Below are positions 12,846 through 22,595 of a stretch of 64,000 bases of DNA, piece after piece. A program made the translations under genes and the position numbers. A model generated the notes under the pieces. It was not told the DNA's origin. It searched no databases and saw only the letters and a program-made list of their open reading frames with translations. Origin of the DNA: Fratercula arctica (taxonomy: Eukaryota > Chordata > Aves > Charadriiformes > Alcidae); the NCBI GenBank assembly GCA_947846985.1, contig CANTUZ010000001.1, positions 32,512,727-32,576,726 of the forward strand. The letters run 5' to 3'. Within the stretch, counting starts at the first letter, position 1, and every line of letters starts with the position of its first letter.

Positions 12846-12929
12846 TTGAAGATGTCCCTGCTTACTGCAGGGGGTTGGACTAGATGACCTTTAAGGGTCC
12901 CTTCCAGCCCAACACGTTCTATGATTCTA
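12360..12929 (+). mobile_element. CR1 LINE, 5'-truncated, with C-terminal polymerase coding region
   Basis: About 570 bp of CR1 in plus orientation, the longest well-preserved copy in the window. It starts inside the polymerase ORF, keeps reading through the end of that ORF (stop TAG at 12843-12845), then carries the CR1 3' UTR with GGGGGTTGGACTAGATGACC and GGTCCCTTCCAGCCC, and ends at ATGATTCTA. No 5' UTR, endonuclease or core reverse-transcriptase motifs are present, so the copy cannot transpose. The 5' boundary at 12360 is where recognisable CR1 coding sequence begins. No target-site duplication is obvious. Confidence 0.97.
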
Positions 12930-15559
12930 CAGTGGTGTGGGGGGAAGGTGAGGGCCTGGGGGTCCTCAGCCTGGTGTCCAGTGTCCTGCTCCCCTTCCTC
13001 ACCACTTCTCCATTGCCCTCAGCCTCTCCTCTTCATGGAGGGACATGGGCAGGAGGCTGGCAGGGTGCAGGCAGCAGGTCCCACTACATTTCACAGGAAA
13101 CACCAGGGGAAGGAGCCGGGGCCAAGATAATCACCTAATAAAACCAAAATCAGTGATGTTTTTTGGACACAGAACAGACCAATACACCAAATAAGGATAG
13201 CCAAGGCCCGATTCCCAATGGTTTGAGCTTTATCTGAGCCTGTTTGCTCACTTCTTATCGGGTAGGGACGTATCTGGTGCCTGTGCCAGTGCCGGTCCTG
13301 GCTGGGTTTTTTTGTTTTTTTTTTCCAGCTTCTCATTACAGAGAAAAGGGAACTTCTGCTATGTTTAAAGAGCAGGGGTGGGAAGAAAACCCCAGTGACA
13401 GCATATGCCTTATGACAGCACCAGCACATTCATTGTGAAAGTGATGGGCAGCTAATGATGTCAGTGCAGGAAAAAAACCCAAACTGCGTTTGTTTTTTTT
13501 TTTTCCACTCAAAAGCTCTGGCCTGAGAAGGGGCTGCAGAAACAATCACAGCCTGTGAAATCAGGGCAGTATGCAAAAAAAAGAGAAGAGGTGGGGGAGG
13601 AAAGGAGGATATATAAGTAGTGCCAGCTGGATGTGGGATCAATCTGGCATTTCAAAATAACGAAAATATTTCTTTCCCATTCATTTGGTCTGGCATGTAG
13701 CATCAGCGCTGCTGCCACATCATCATTCAGAGTTAGCACACCGGAAAGAAGACACCAGCAGAGACCCAATTGCTGCTCAGCTCCCCAGAACAGGACACTA
13801 TTGTGGGACGGTGCGGCAGATACAGAACCGCCGGGAAGGATGCTCCAAGCAGAGAGGACCCAAGCAGGAACACTCCGCAGATCCAGTGCTCCTGGAGGCG
13901 AGTCCTCAGAAAAAAAAAAATTGTATTTTGCAATTTGTAGGAGCAGTCACTGGATAAGGGAGGAGTAGCTGCATCTGAGGTAAAAGGGGGCTGATGGCAC
14001 TGGCACAACCTTTCCTATATAAAATCTTGCATTATTTGAGCTGGGCCTCGTTCAATCTAACCTTCGTTTAGAGGTAGGCATTTTGAGTTTGAGCTTCCCA
14101 TACACACAAAATGAGAAATATCTTTGCAATATGTATGGCACAGTCTTGAGTCAGGCTCTGTTCGATGGTCTGAGCATCCCGATTTCTAACAGGAATAAAC
14201 GAACTTTCTCGGTCTTCTTTAGCCTGACCCTCATTTCCAGCCACCTCTCTCAGAGTTACGCTACCACTGGTACGTGCTATCAAAGCAATGGGGAAAAGCG
14301 ACTCCCATTTCTCTACGCTTTGGACACACCTGCCCCGTTTTCTTCACCCAAAGCTGGGAGTTGTGGGGACAATGAGCCGTTTTAATGAACCAGGCACCTT
14401 GTAGCGCAAGCAAACCCCAGACCTGGAAGTGTTGAACAGGGAGATACATTTCACGCTTTGTTTTAATGCCTGCTCAGGGGCCGCTCTGTGATCAAAATGA
14501 GCCAAAGATGTTGAACAGTCAGAAGAGCACATTTAGGGGAGCACGGCAGCATGGAGGTGCAGGTGGCTCCCAGCTGGGACGGATGTCACAGAGCAGTTCA
14601 GGAGGAGGTAGCACCTCCCCACCTGGGGAAGTGCCATGTGCTCTGCTGCTGGGACACCCCCTCCACCCCTGGTCCATGTTTGGTGCTGCTTTTCCTAAAG
14701 TGAGACACACCAAAAGCAGGGTGTCACTTTAATGAACTGGAGGGACGTAGCAAGGGAAGGCTCCATACCTACTTGGACAAGTGACAGAGGGACACCGGGG
14801 ACCAAGAGAGACCAAAAAAAATTGGGAAAAGCAAAAGGGTCTCCATGGGTTGATGTAGAGAGGAAGGTGCTGTAAATCAAGCTGAGTTAGACCCTGCAAG
14901 GAGGACAAGCAGCTAAGTCCTTTCCGTGGCGTAAACAGAAAGCAGAGAAGAGGTGAGTGGGGAAGCAGTAAGGGAGAGGCAGATATTAGGGATGTTCAGA
15001 TACTGCATTGAGCTAAAAAAACACCATAATTCAATTTTCTATGAGAAGATATTAAATACTTGGGGTAAAACCCGGGAAGCTGTTAGGACTTAGGGCATGC
15101 AAATTCAAGGGGCCACATCATGAGTTAAAAACAAAGCAGCATGGTCAATGCACCTTACCACGTAGACAAGATCATTTCCATCCCAGGACCTCTAAAGGTT
15201 CATTCACTACCTTGCATAAAATCATTAATCAACAGTAATTACCTTTTCTGTAAACATACCCAGTTAGAGGTGCTAACCCAGATTTAGAAAATGGGATCAA
15301 TTTAGAAAATGTGTCAATTATTCCTAGCCAGTTGACTACCGTGGTCTTGCTGTTACAAAAGGCCTAGAACAAAATTCGAAGGACAAATAAAAACCAAAGC
15401 GGTGTTTGGAGAAATAAAAAGCACACCTGTGAAATGCAGTCGTGATTTAGCAGAAGCAGCTCACATCAGCTTAGTCTGATAGATAACTGATAGATAACTC
15501 ATTTTCTAGGTGCAAGAGGTTAAGTAGATCTAATAAAGATTAATTTCAAGAGATGGTTT
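12930..15559. other. Unique non-coding DNA
   Basis: No repeats are recognised except T-rich runs at 13306-13324 and 13491-13504 and tiny direct repeats: TTTAGAAAATG at 15283 and 15301, and TGATAGATAAC at 15477 and 15488. Frames at 13.6-14.0 kb overlap on both strands and have no known domain. Confidence 0.5.
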
Positions 15560-16130
15560 TGATACAGAGATACCCCAAAATTATCAGGGAAACTAGTGAA
15601 GATGGGCATTAGTGTAAGAATGATGAGATGGGTAGAGGTTTGGTTCAACGGTGAGAAACAGCTTCTGTACTTCAGGGGAGCATCAAGCTGGAGGGAACCT
15701 GCCAGTGGCATTCCTTACAGATGGCTCTTGGGTTTGCTTTTCTTAAATACTTACATGACTGGTTTTGGCACAGGTAAAAAGGAGCGTACTGATGAACCCT
15801 GCTTTAATGCACTGTCGCTAAAGAGTAGGATCAAGGCAGTTTTGGGAAGAACTGGATGAGTTTGAGGAGCGGGGTAATACGTGTGAGATGAGATGGGGAA
15901 ACTGCAAAGTGATGCACAAAGGAAATTCTGTGCTCCGCTCTGGGAAATTTGTCCATTGAAAATCATCCAGCCTGGAGAGGCCCGAGCACTGGACTCGACT
16001 GTGGGTGACTATGGACAATGAATGTGAGGCAGCTACAAAAAATATGAATCAACCCCAATAGGTCTGAAATCTGGTACAGAGGAAAGAAATACTGTGAGCT
16101 CTAATGAAGGCACTGGCAAGCCCTGACCTA
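15560..16130 (+). mobile_element. Ancient CR1 relic (reverse-transcriptase region)
   Basis: A decayed CR1 fragment in plus orientation, recognised from its translation. In one frame from about 15626 it reads WVEVWFNGEKQ, SSWREPASGIPYRW, then LLGLLFLNTYMTG. These correspond in order to the CR1 blocks W-x-x-W-L...R-Q-V, SSWR-x-V-x-SGVPQGS and LGPLLF-x-x-YIND. Further on, DNA around 15845-15925 still translates to something like LDEFEERGN and KVMHKG, matching the LD-x-LE-x-W and K-x-x-VLHLG blocks. Stops and frameshifts follow. The VPQGS motif is already altered (IPYRW), so the copy is dead. It is much more diverged than the copies at 12.4 or 49.2 kb, pointing to an old insertion. Boundaries are approximate. 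Confidence 0.75.
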
Positions 16131-18599
16131 TACAACTCCAATTACTCACTTTTAAGAGAGAGAAATTTTACTGAAATCAAGTGCAGATAAGGACATGAAA
16201 CTGGACTAAGGGGAAAAAAATGACCTAACGGATAAAAGGTGAATAAAAAGCTTTGGCTTGCTTTCCTTAGCAAAACTGAGGCTGACAGGAGCTATGGTTG
16301 CCGTCTGCTGAAATAATGCAGGTAACCCCCAAGGAGGGATATGAGCTATTTAATCTAGGGAAATGGTTGACAGAAAAGCAAATGGTTCTGAACTGGCCGT
16401 TATTAGCTAAGGCTGGAAACTAGAGGATGTCTCTGGCTTGAGAGCAGCGAGGCTCTGGGACTGCCTTCAAACAGAGACAAATGCCCAGCTGGGGTGAAGA
16501 TGGAGATTGGGGAGGGTGAGAAAGAGCTGTAAGCAATGGGGGAAGGCTTGAGGTTATAGGAATTTAATTCCCACCCTCTCTTCTTCTGTTTGAGTAGCCA
16601 GTAATCCCTTGATGAGCCTCACAGCGGACTCTGTTTGCACTGCGCTGTATCAATGTTTATCTCATTCACAGCAGAAAAAGCAAACCCGGGAAATGGGAAT
16701 TTCACTGCGAGGAGAAACGCCGCGGTGCCCTCACTCGCGAGCTGTGAAGGGCAGACCTGCCTCTGGGTTTCAGCAGACTATTCTTCAGCCATCTTCCATT
16801 CATCGTTGGGAATGAAAGCTAAATAACTCCTGTTTCATAACGGAGGGACTAGCCTCTCTAAGAGGTAAGACACTTCCTTTCTCTGCTTGAAACATCATGA
16901 ACTTTCAAACTTGGCAAGGCTCTTTTGAGTTTGATCTAATAATAAACCCAAACCTTCCATCGCACAAAAGCAATGAGTCTGAACTTGCCTGAACTTGCCT
17001 CGGGGAGCTGAGATCCAAAGCTCTGTCATTCCCTCAAAAGCCGTTCTCCTCTTTGCAAGGACAGGATGTTGTTGTAACAGGGCATCCTTGCTGTTTGCTC
17101 AGCCTCCCTTCCTCGTGATGAAATCCCTCTATAGCGACTCTGGAGGTCCTCCTTCAGCTCCATTTTTGGGCATACAATGTGCTGCCCAACTAATCCCCGC
17201 TCTTTTCTATGAGTGATTTATGGAGACTCGAAGGACATTGAGACTCAGCACATTCTCTGTTTTCCAAACGTTGGGGCAACGAGAGTGGTACTTTTCCTGC
17301 CAGTGGGAACCTGAAAGACCTGATGGGCTTTTCTGGCAGGACTCGATGTCAGTGAAAGGGGCGCCAAGCCGCCTGCGGAGCAAGAGGAAGCACAAATGTG
17401 CGTTTGCTTTGACTTCCACTGGGAACCACGGAAAAAATATTTTGACTTGATTTTACAGTTCAGTTTCTCATTAGCACAATGCGAGCGCTCAGCCAGTGAT
17501 CAGAAATGCCCTTGCTTAATTTGCATCGGTTCCCGTTCAGTTATTAAGCACAATTGATATTAGAAGAACAAAAAAGCAACCACCACATTGAAGACCGAGG
17601 GAAATACTTCTTCTTTTCTCATCAAATTTTTCTTGCGGTACTGGTTCTTTTTTAAAAAGAGAATGGTCTTATGTCATCAAGAAGTATTTATTCTGTGAGG
17701 GAGGAGGGGAGTCTGAAATGTTTGTTCAAGGTATCTAAATTTAAATGACTAACTTAAGCACATAATCTCCCTAGGCTGCCTGTAAAAACCAATGGAGGGA
17801 AGGGCTCCTCTAGCGAGCCGTTCAAAGGCTCTTGCTTAAGTGAGCAATATTTTATTACCATGCCATGCAATGTAACAGGTGTTTAGGGTTATATTTTATT
17901 TTACCTTCTTGCATGCGCGTGTTCTTCAGGATGATGTGAAAAGCACAAGAAATTCTCTGTATATCTGGATTTGTTACCCACCATCTTCCTATATTTCATT
18001 ACGCAAATCACAAAATTACTAGAGAACAAGGGAATGAAATAGGTGACTTCCTTCCCCCTGTACAAAAACAAACAGCCCATTCTGGCACTGAGTTTGAAGC
18101 TCAGCAATTTTACCTGTGGAGGAACGGAGATCACTGGTGCAAACCCATCCCCTGCATTTGGAGGTGGAATTTAGATTCAGACTCATATGGGCCTGATCCA
18201 AATCTCATGGAAGCTGGGAAGCCCGTGATTTAGGAACTATTACACTAAATTATTCCATTTTGCCCATCATCCTATTTGCAGTGGAGACTGCCAGAAGATG
18301 CTTTTGGTGAATGGTGAAATGGGTTTGCAATAGGCAAGCTGTGACATTTGGTCACATCCTAATCCTCCATAGGCTCAAGGCAGCTGAAGTAAGGTCTGAC
18401 ATGTGGATGTTAGTTTCCCTTCTACATGTTATCTTAGCACTGGCTATTAAAAATATAGGTTTTCTTGCTGCCCCTATAATAGGGAGAAGCTATAACTACA
18501 ATATCTTGCCTTTAGAAAAGCACTGTTCTTACAAGAAAATCAAGGGAAATCGGTTTAGATGAAATTACTGAGAGTACTCAGAAAGCAGTTACCAGGTGA
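16131..18599. other. Unique non-coding DNA
   Basis: No element or gene is recognised. A 120-bp block at about 17460-17580 contains an ATTTGCAT octamer (17519-17526) and several TTAAG/ATTA cores and could be a regulatory element, judged from composition only. A 10-bp direct repeat (TGAACTTGCC) lies near 16980-17000. Confidence 0.5.
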
Positions 18600-19285
18600 A
18601 CGCTGTCAAACCGGAAAGATTTATTGAGCTGGTTCCCTCAGGATATGGTCTGGGTTCAGGACTATTCAGTATTTTCATTAATAATGTGGATGAAGGGGTA
18701 GAGAGCCCCTTTGTTAGAATTTCGGCTGGGAGCAAGAGACACCAGGTAGGAGAGGATTAGTGCTCAGGAGATCTCAGTAATTAGAGGAATGGTCTGGAAA
18801 TAAACAGGATGCAATTCAGCGAAGACAAGCGCAAATCTGCACCTGCATTGAAATAATCAGCTCCACAGGCACACGATGGGAGACAGCAGCCAGGTAGCAG
18901 CTCTGCCATGAGGGAGCTGGAGGTTATGATGGAGCAATGACTCAGCTGTGGAAGGAAGAAACATCGGGCTGGGTTGGACAGATGAGGACGTCGCATGGTA
19001 GGCATGGAGGAATAATCCCTTCAGCTGGATCACTGGGGCCGGTTTCTGGCGTTACACCTCGGGAAAGATGTGGCCGCAGTCCTGAGGAGAGCAAGGCTGC
19101 AGAGAACTTAACAGAACAGGGCCTATGAGGAGAGAGAGAAAGCATTTGTATTTAGCCTGGGGAAGGCAAGGCTGAAAGGAGACACGATAACAATCTTCAA
19201 GCTCAGTCAGTCTGCCAAAAAGAGGAAGGTGGTGAACTATTCTGTGTCCAGAAATTATCCTCTGTGGTTTAACCACGATTTTCTG
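18600..19285 (+). mobile_element. Ancient CR1 relic spanning RT to C-terminal region
   Basis: A long but decayed CR1 copy in plus orientation. From 18632 one frame reads VPSGYGLGSGLFSIFINNVD, the counterpart of the CR1 VPQGS..LGP.LF.IFINDLDEG block. About 50 bp later the catalytic FADD box is replaced by FGWE or a similar non-catalytic sequence. DNA near 18810 gives MQFSEDK (consensus MKFNKDK). At 19150-19200 the region matching [11 protein letters not shown] and DMI reads as TTTAGCCTGGGGAAGGCAAG and GGAGACACGATAAC. Several frameshifts separate these blocks. It is a dead, old copy. The 3' end is missing: it stops near a short A-rich run at 19292. Confidence 0.75.
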
Positions 19286-20122
19286 TGGTTAGAAAAAAAA
19301 AAAAGAGAGAGGGAGCGAGAAATTGAGATGGTAGATAAGTTGACTTTACTGCTTTACTTATGAAGTGCCTTGGGGCATAAAGCACATGATCAAACGTAGT
19401 CGAGTTACTGCAGCTTAATGAGTTATTGCCTGTTGGCTGAACCATACTAATTAACCATGTGTGTGCTCTTAGCCTGCCTCAATTGCCAGATGAAATGGGC
19501 TCATTTAAATACTTGTGTTTTCCTTTGCAGATGAGGCGGGCTGAGAGCTTGCATAAGAGCAGTGATTACAGCTCAGCTGATGGAGGGTGACTTCTAAGTG
19601 ACAGAAACTTGTCCTTGGTGCTCAGTGGTAACGCTGGCACTGTTATATCTGTATAAAAAAAGTGAGGTGACAAGGTGGGAGGAGCAGAAAACAGATCTAA
19701 AAATATGAAGTATGTTAATTCACAAGCTTATGTTAACAGGAAAGTGGTTCCATATGAGTGTGTTGGAAATGTTGTAACACAGAGTTTTATAAAAGATCTC
19801 AGTTTTTTGTTTGGGAAGGCTTGTAATATGGTAATTTTCAAAACACAGCATTAAGAACGCTGGAGACACTTCTCTCTCAACTGCGCACACATTTGCTTTA
19901 AGTCTTTCCTGGTTTTTTAGTGTTTTCCAGTAAATTATTCTTTTTGACTTATATCCTTATGTTCCCCTCCAATTGTTGCTCTTAACCATCAGTAATGGCT
20001 GTTGCAGCTTCTTTCAATGAGCCACCTTCTTCCTTTTACTGTGATGAATAGTAGCTGTTGGAGTGGAGCCTTCCTGGCGATGGTAAGTATGGAGTATACA
20101 GTGCTCCAAGTTTCTTCTGATG
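19286..20122. other. Unique DNA with a strong 3'-splice-site-like sequence
   Basis: After an A-rich run, the stretch is unique. At 19514-19530 TTGTGTTTTCCTTTGCAG forms a good vertebrate 3' splice-site consensus, followed at 19531 by an ATG opening 19 codons (MRRAESLHKSSDYSSADGG) and then a stop. No good donor follows, so this is not called an exon. Confidence 0.35.
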
Positions 20123-20739
20123 CCCTTCCTTCCTTCCTTCCTTCCTTCCTTCCTTCCTTCCTTCCTTCCTTCCTTCCTTCCTTCCTTCCTTTCCTTCCTT
20201 CCTTCCTTCCTTCCTTCCTTCCTTCCTTCCTTCCCTTCCTCCTCCTTCCTCCCTCCCTTCCTCCCTCCCTTCCTCCCTCCCCTTCCTCCTCCCTTCCTTC
20301 CTCCTTCCTCCCTTCCTCCCTTCCTTCCTTCCTTCCTTCCTTCCTTCCTTCCTTCCTTCCTTCCTTCCTTCCTCCCTTCCTCCCTTCCTCCCTTCCTTCC
20401 TTCCTCCCTTCCTTCCTTCCTTCCTCCTTCCTTCCCTTCCTTCCTTCCTTCCTCCTCCCTTCCTCCTCCCTTCCTCCTCCCTTCCTTCCTCCCTTCCCTT
20501 CCTTCCTCCTTCCCTTCCTTCCTCCCTTCCTCCCTCCCCTTCCTCCCTTCCTCCCTTCCTCCCTTCCTTCCTTCCTTCCTTCCTTCCTCCCTTCCTCCCT
20601 TCCTCCCTTCCTCCCTTCCTTCCTTCCTTCCTTCCTTCCTTCCTTCCTTCCTTCCTTCCTTCCTTCCTTCCTTCCTTCCTTCCTTCCTTCCTTCCTCCCC
20701 TCCCCTCCCCTCCCCTCCCCTCCCCTCCCCTCCCTCCTT
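20123..20739. repeat. 617-bp pure polypyrimidine tract, (CCTT)n with CCCTT/CCTCC variants and a (CCCCT)n end
   Basis: Every one of about 617 plus-strand bases from 20123 to 20739 is C or T. The body is a CCTT tetranucleotide array broken by CCCTT, CCTCC and CTCCC variants, and the 3' end (20697-20734) is a CCCCT pentamer array. The tract generates long spurious reading frames on both strands (Pro/Leu/Ser/Phe on plus, Lys/Glu/Gly/Arg on minus), which are not proteins. Its purine strand is all GGAA/GGGGA, so it could form triplex (H-DNA) and, at the pentamer end, G-quadruplex. Confidence 0.98.
20697..20730 (-). other. G-quadruplex-prone (GGGGA)n array
   Basis: Seven CCCC runs at exact 5-bp spacing on plus give seven GGGG runs with single-A loops on minus. 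This satisfies the canonical quadruplex pattern several times over with the shortest possible loops, which usually gives stable structures. Formation in the cell is not shown by sequence. Confidence 0.8.
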
Positions 20740-21014
20740 GTTTTTTTTTTCCCTTTGCAGTTGTTTTTTTACTGTTATCACCAGTTTGAATTATGTTGCT
20801 ACGGATGAATTTTTGGGTGTCACGATCTTAGGGAAGTTTTTTTGTTTGTAGAAATATTTCTGCCTGGATGCTGTATGTTGTCCCCTTTAAAGCAACTAAT
20901 TCTTTTGCTTATAGCATGCCAGTTAGGGAGGCAGCAGACTTGGCAAATTTGCTTAGCACTTGAGAAGTGCTATGTGAAATGAAAGCAGAGATTTCTATTT
21001 TGTTAGTTTGTTGC
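20740..21014. other. Short unique spacer
   Basis: It begins with a T run ending in CCCTTTGCAG (20751-20760), a consensus-like 3' splice site that borrows the adjacent pyrimidine tract. No donor site or domain is seen downstream. Confidence 0.4.
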
Positions 21015-21205
21015 TGTTTTATAGAATCACATAAATTAGCCTGGAGAGGGCCTCAGGAAGTTATCTCTTTCCTTTCTGTGCTCAGGGCAGGATCAAATAC
21101 ACCGCCGCCCTTTCTGACTGATGTTTGTCGAACCTGTTTTTGAAGCCCTGCAGTGGTGCAAATCCCAGTCCCCCTGGACAACCGTTCCCTGTACTTTCCT
21201 ATCTT
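21015..21205 (-). mobile_element. Old CR1 fragment, minus orientation
   Basis: The plus strand begins ATAGAATCACATAAATTAGC (the reverse of a CR1 3' tail and its TTCCA core), continues with GGGCCTCAGGAAGTTATCTC, and then with TGATGTTTGTCGAACCTGTT and CCCCTGGACAACCGTTCCCT. These parallel the reverse complement of an older CR1 subfamily (C-terminal codons around the HWN-x-LP region and the 3' UTR). It is diverged and short, without open coding sequence. It ends near 21205, about 340 bp from the next CR1 tail, which lies in the opposite orientation. Confidence 0.7.
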
Positions 21206-21544
21206 CAACCACTCCATCTGATCCAAAATACATAGCTGATGACAAATTGCACACAGTTCAGCCTAAACCAGCCAAACTGCATTCATTTGCTGCTGTGATC
21301 CTTTCAGTTTTCTGTAGGAAAGAGAAATGCTAGAAATCTTCATAGAGATTATTTGATAGCATAAATGTTTTGTAATCTAATTTAGTCTAAAGATGATTGT
21401 TTTCCCTTCAGGATATAGATTTTTGCATTGGGAGGGAAACTACAACATACTGGGAGCTATAATGCTACAGTAATAATGTATACACTGCATTTCTTAAGTG
21501 TCTGCAGCATGGAAACAAGTTTTCCTAGCTGTGTTTTATATATG

Positions 21545-21600
21545 TTTAGGCAGTTGGACTACACGATCGTTGTAGGTCCCTTCCAACTGAAAATATTATT
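21545..21600 (+). mobile_element. CR1 3' terminus, about 55 bp, abutting a microsatellite
   Basis: GTTGGACTACACGATCGTTG and GGTCCCTTCCAACTGAAAAT are the terminal 3' UTR block of a CR1 element in plus orientation, ending TATTATTCT. Nothing CR1-like is clear upstream, so the copy is extremely truncated or its 5' part has decayed. The expected short octamer/pentamer tail of CR1 runs directly into the CCCCT/CTCCT array. Confidence 0.85.
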
Positions 21601-21686
21601 CTCCCCTCCCCTCCCCTCCCCTCCCCTCTCCTCCTCTCCTCTCCTCTCCTCTCCTCTCCTCTCCTCTCCTCTCCTCTCCTCTCCTC
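21601..21686. repeat. (CCCCT)5 then (CTCCT)n microsatellite
   Basis: About 86 bp of pure pyrimidine: five CCCC runs at 5-bp spacing (21603-21626), then about eleven CTCCT/CCTCT pentamers to 21686. The pentamer period matches the TATTC-type pentamer tails seen on some CR1 3' ends, so the array probably grew from the tail of the adjoining CR1. The minus strand of the first part fits a G-quadruplex pattern with A loops. Confidence 0.95.
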
Positions 21687-22254
21687 GTGGAAGGAGGTGC
21701 TATTATGTACCTATTCGGTGTCAGGCTTCCTTGCTTTCCCAGATACATGCCCTAGACTGAGAATGTGTGATTTAGTGGAGCTGAAATTTAGTCCAGACCT
21801 GGGGAGTCTGTCTGCTGCAGCACAGAAATAATTAGCATCTGCATGAAGTTCATATCCAGATGTGGATATGCAGTGGGGGAAGTCCGTGCCTGATTTGAAC
21901 TGAGGTTTGTCTTATCTCTAGTTTTCCTGAAAAGAAATTTTATCTTAAAACAGTATTCGTGCAGAGTCCTTCCAGTACTGCTAATCCCCCTCACGTATTA
22001 CCACGAAAATGTCAAACAGTAACTGCTCCATGGAGATCTGAAGTGAAACCGTTGTACAAGAAGAACGTGAGAACTGCTGAACAGACTGTATTTCCAGTTA
22101 TCTGAGAACAACTGTACATCTACAAGTAGCTGAAAATTGTGATGCTAGTACGATTCTGTCACGTCCCTCAGCAGATACATTTTGTACAGACAGATAGATT
22201 ACAGAACAAACAAACCATTTTCTCCCCCTGCATGCAGAAGGAACAGTATGCAGC
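21687..22254. other. Unique non-coding DNA
   Basis: No repeat, RNA gene or exon is recognised between the microsatellite and the next CR1 relic. Confidence 0.5.
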
Positions 22255-22595
22255 TTGGAAGTGAGGGGCAATGCTGGAAAAAAGATGATTGAAGGAGCTT
22301 ATCTTAAAACAGATGAAAGAAAGCCTTTCTTTATATGATGAGTAGCCAACTTTTGGGATTTATTCCTGCATAAGGCTATGGGTACAGGTACTACCAGCTA
22401 GTTCAAGAAGTGGTTAGATAAATTCATGGGCAACAGATCCGTAAAGAGACACTAAAGCGAATAAGCAGAGTTGTACTCACTGAACTCCCTATGCAGCATG
22501 TCCTACCACCATCAACAGAGGCAGGACATGGGGTGAGGTGGGCCATCAGTCTCACCCTGGTAGCACAAGTCTGATATTCTTATGAACTGCATCTG
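22255..22595 (+). mobile_element. Ancient CR1 3' end
   Basis: A strongly diverged CR1 terminus in plus orientation. GATGAAAGAAAGCCTTTCTT corresponds to the RKFFFT block, GAAGTGGTTAGATAAATTCA to the KW-x-DKF block just before the stop, and the end GGTGGGCCATCAGTCTCACC followed by ATATTCTTATGAACTG matches the 3' UTR of the older CR1/L3-like group (GACCATC..TCT-ACCC..TATGG and TTCTTATG). This subfamily differs from the TTGGACTAGATGA type seen elsewhere here. There is no open frame. Confidence 0.7.

Noticed and set aside
20002..20851. Reading frames of 243-268 codons (plus) and 255 codons (minus) made of Leu/Pro/Ser/Phe or Lys/Glu/Gly/Arg repeats
   Set aside because: They are the translation of the CCTT microsatellite. 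Any frame of such an array is open, so length is no evidence of a protein.
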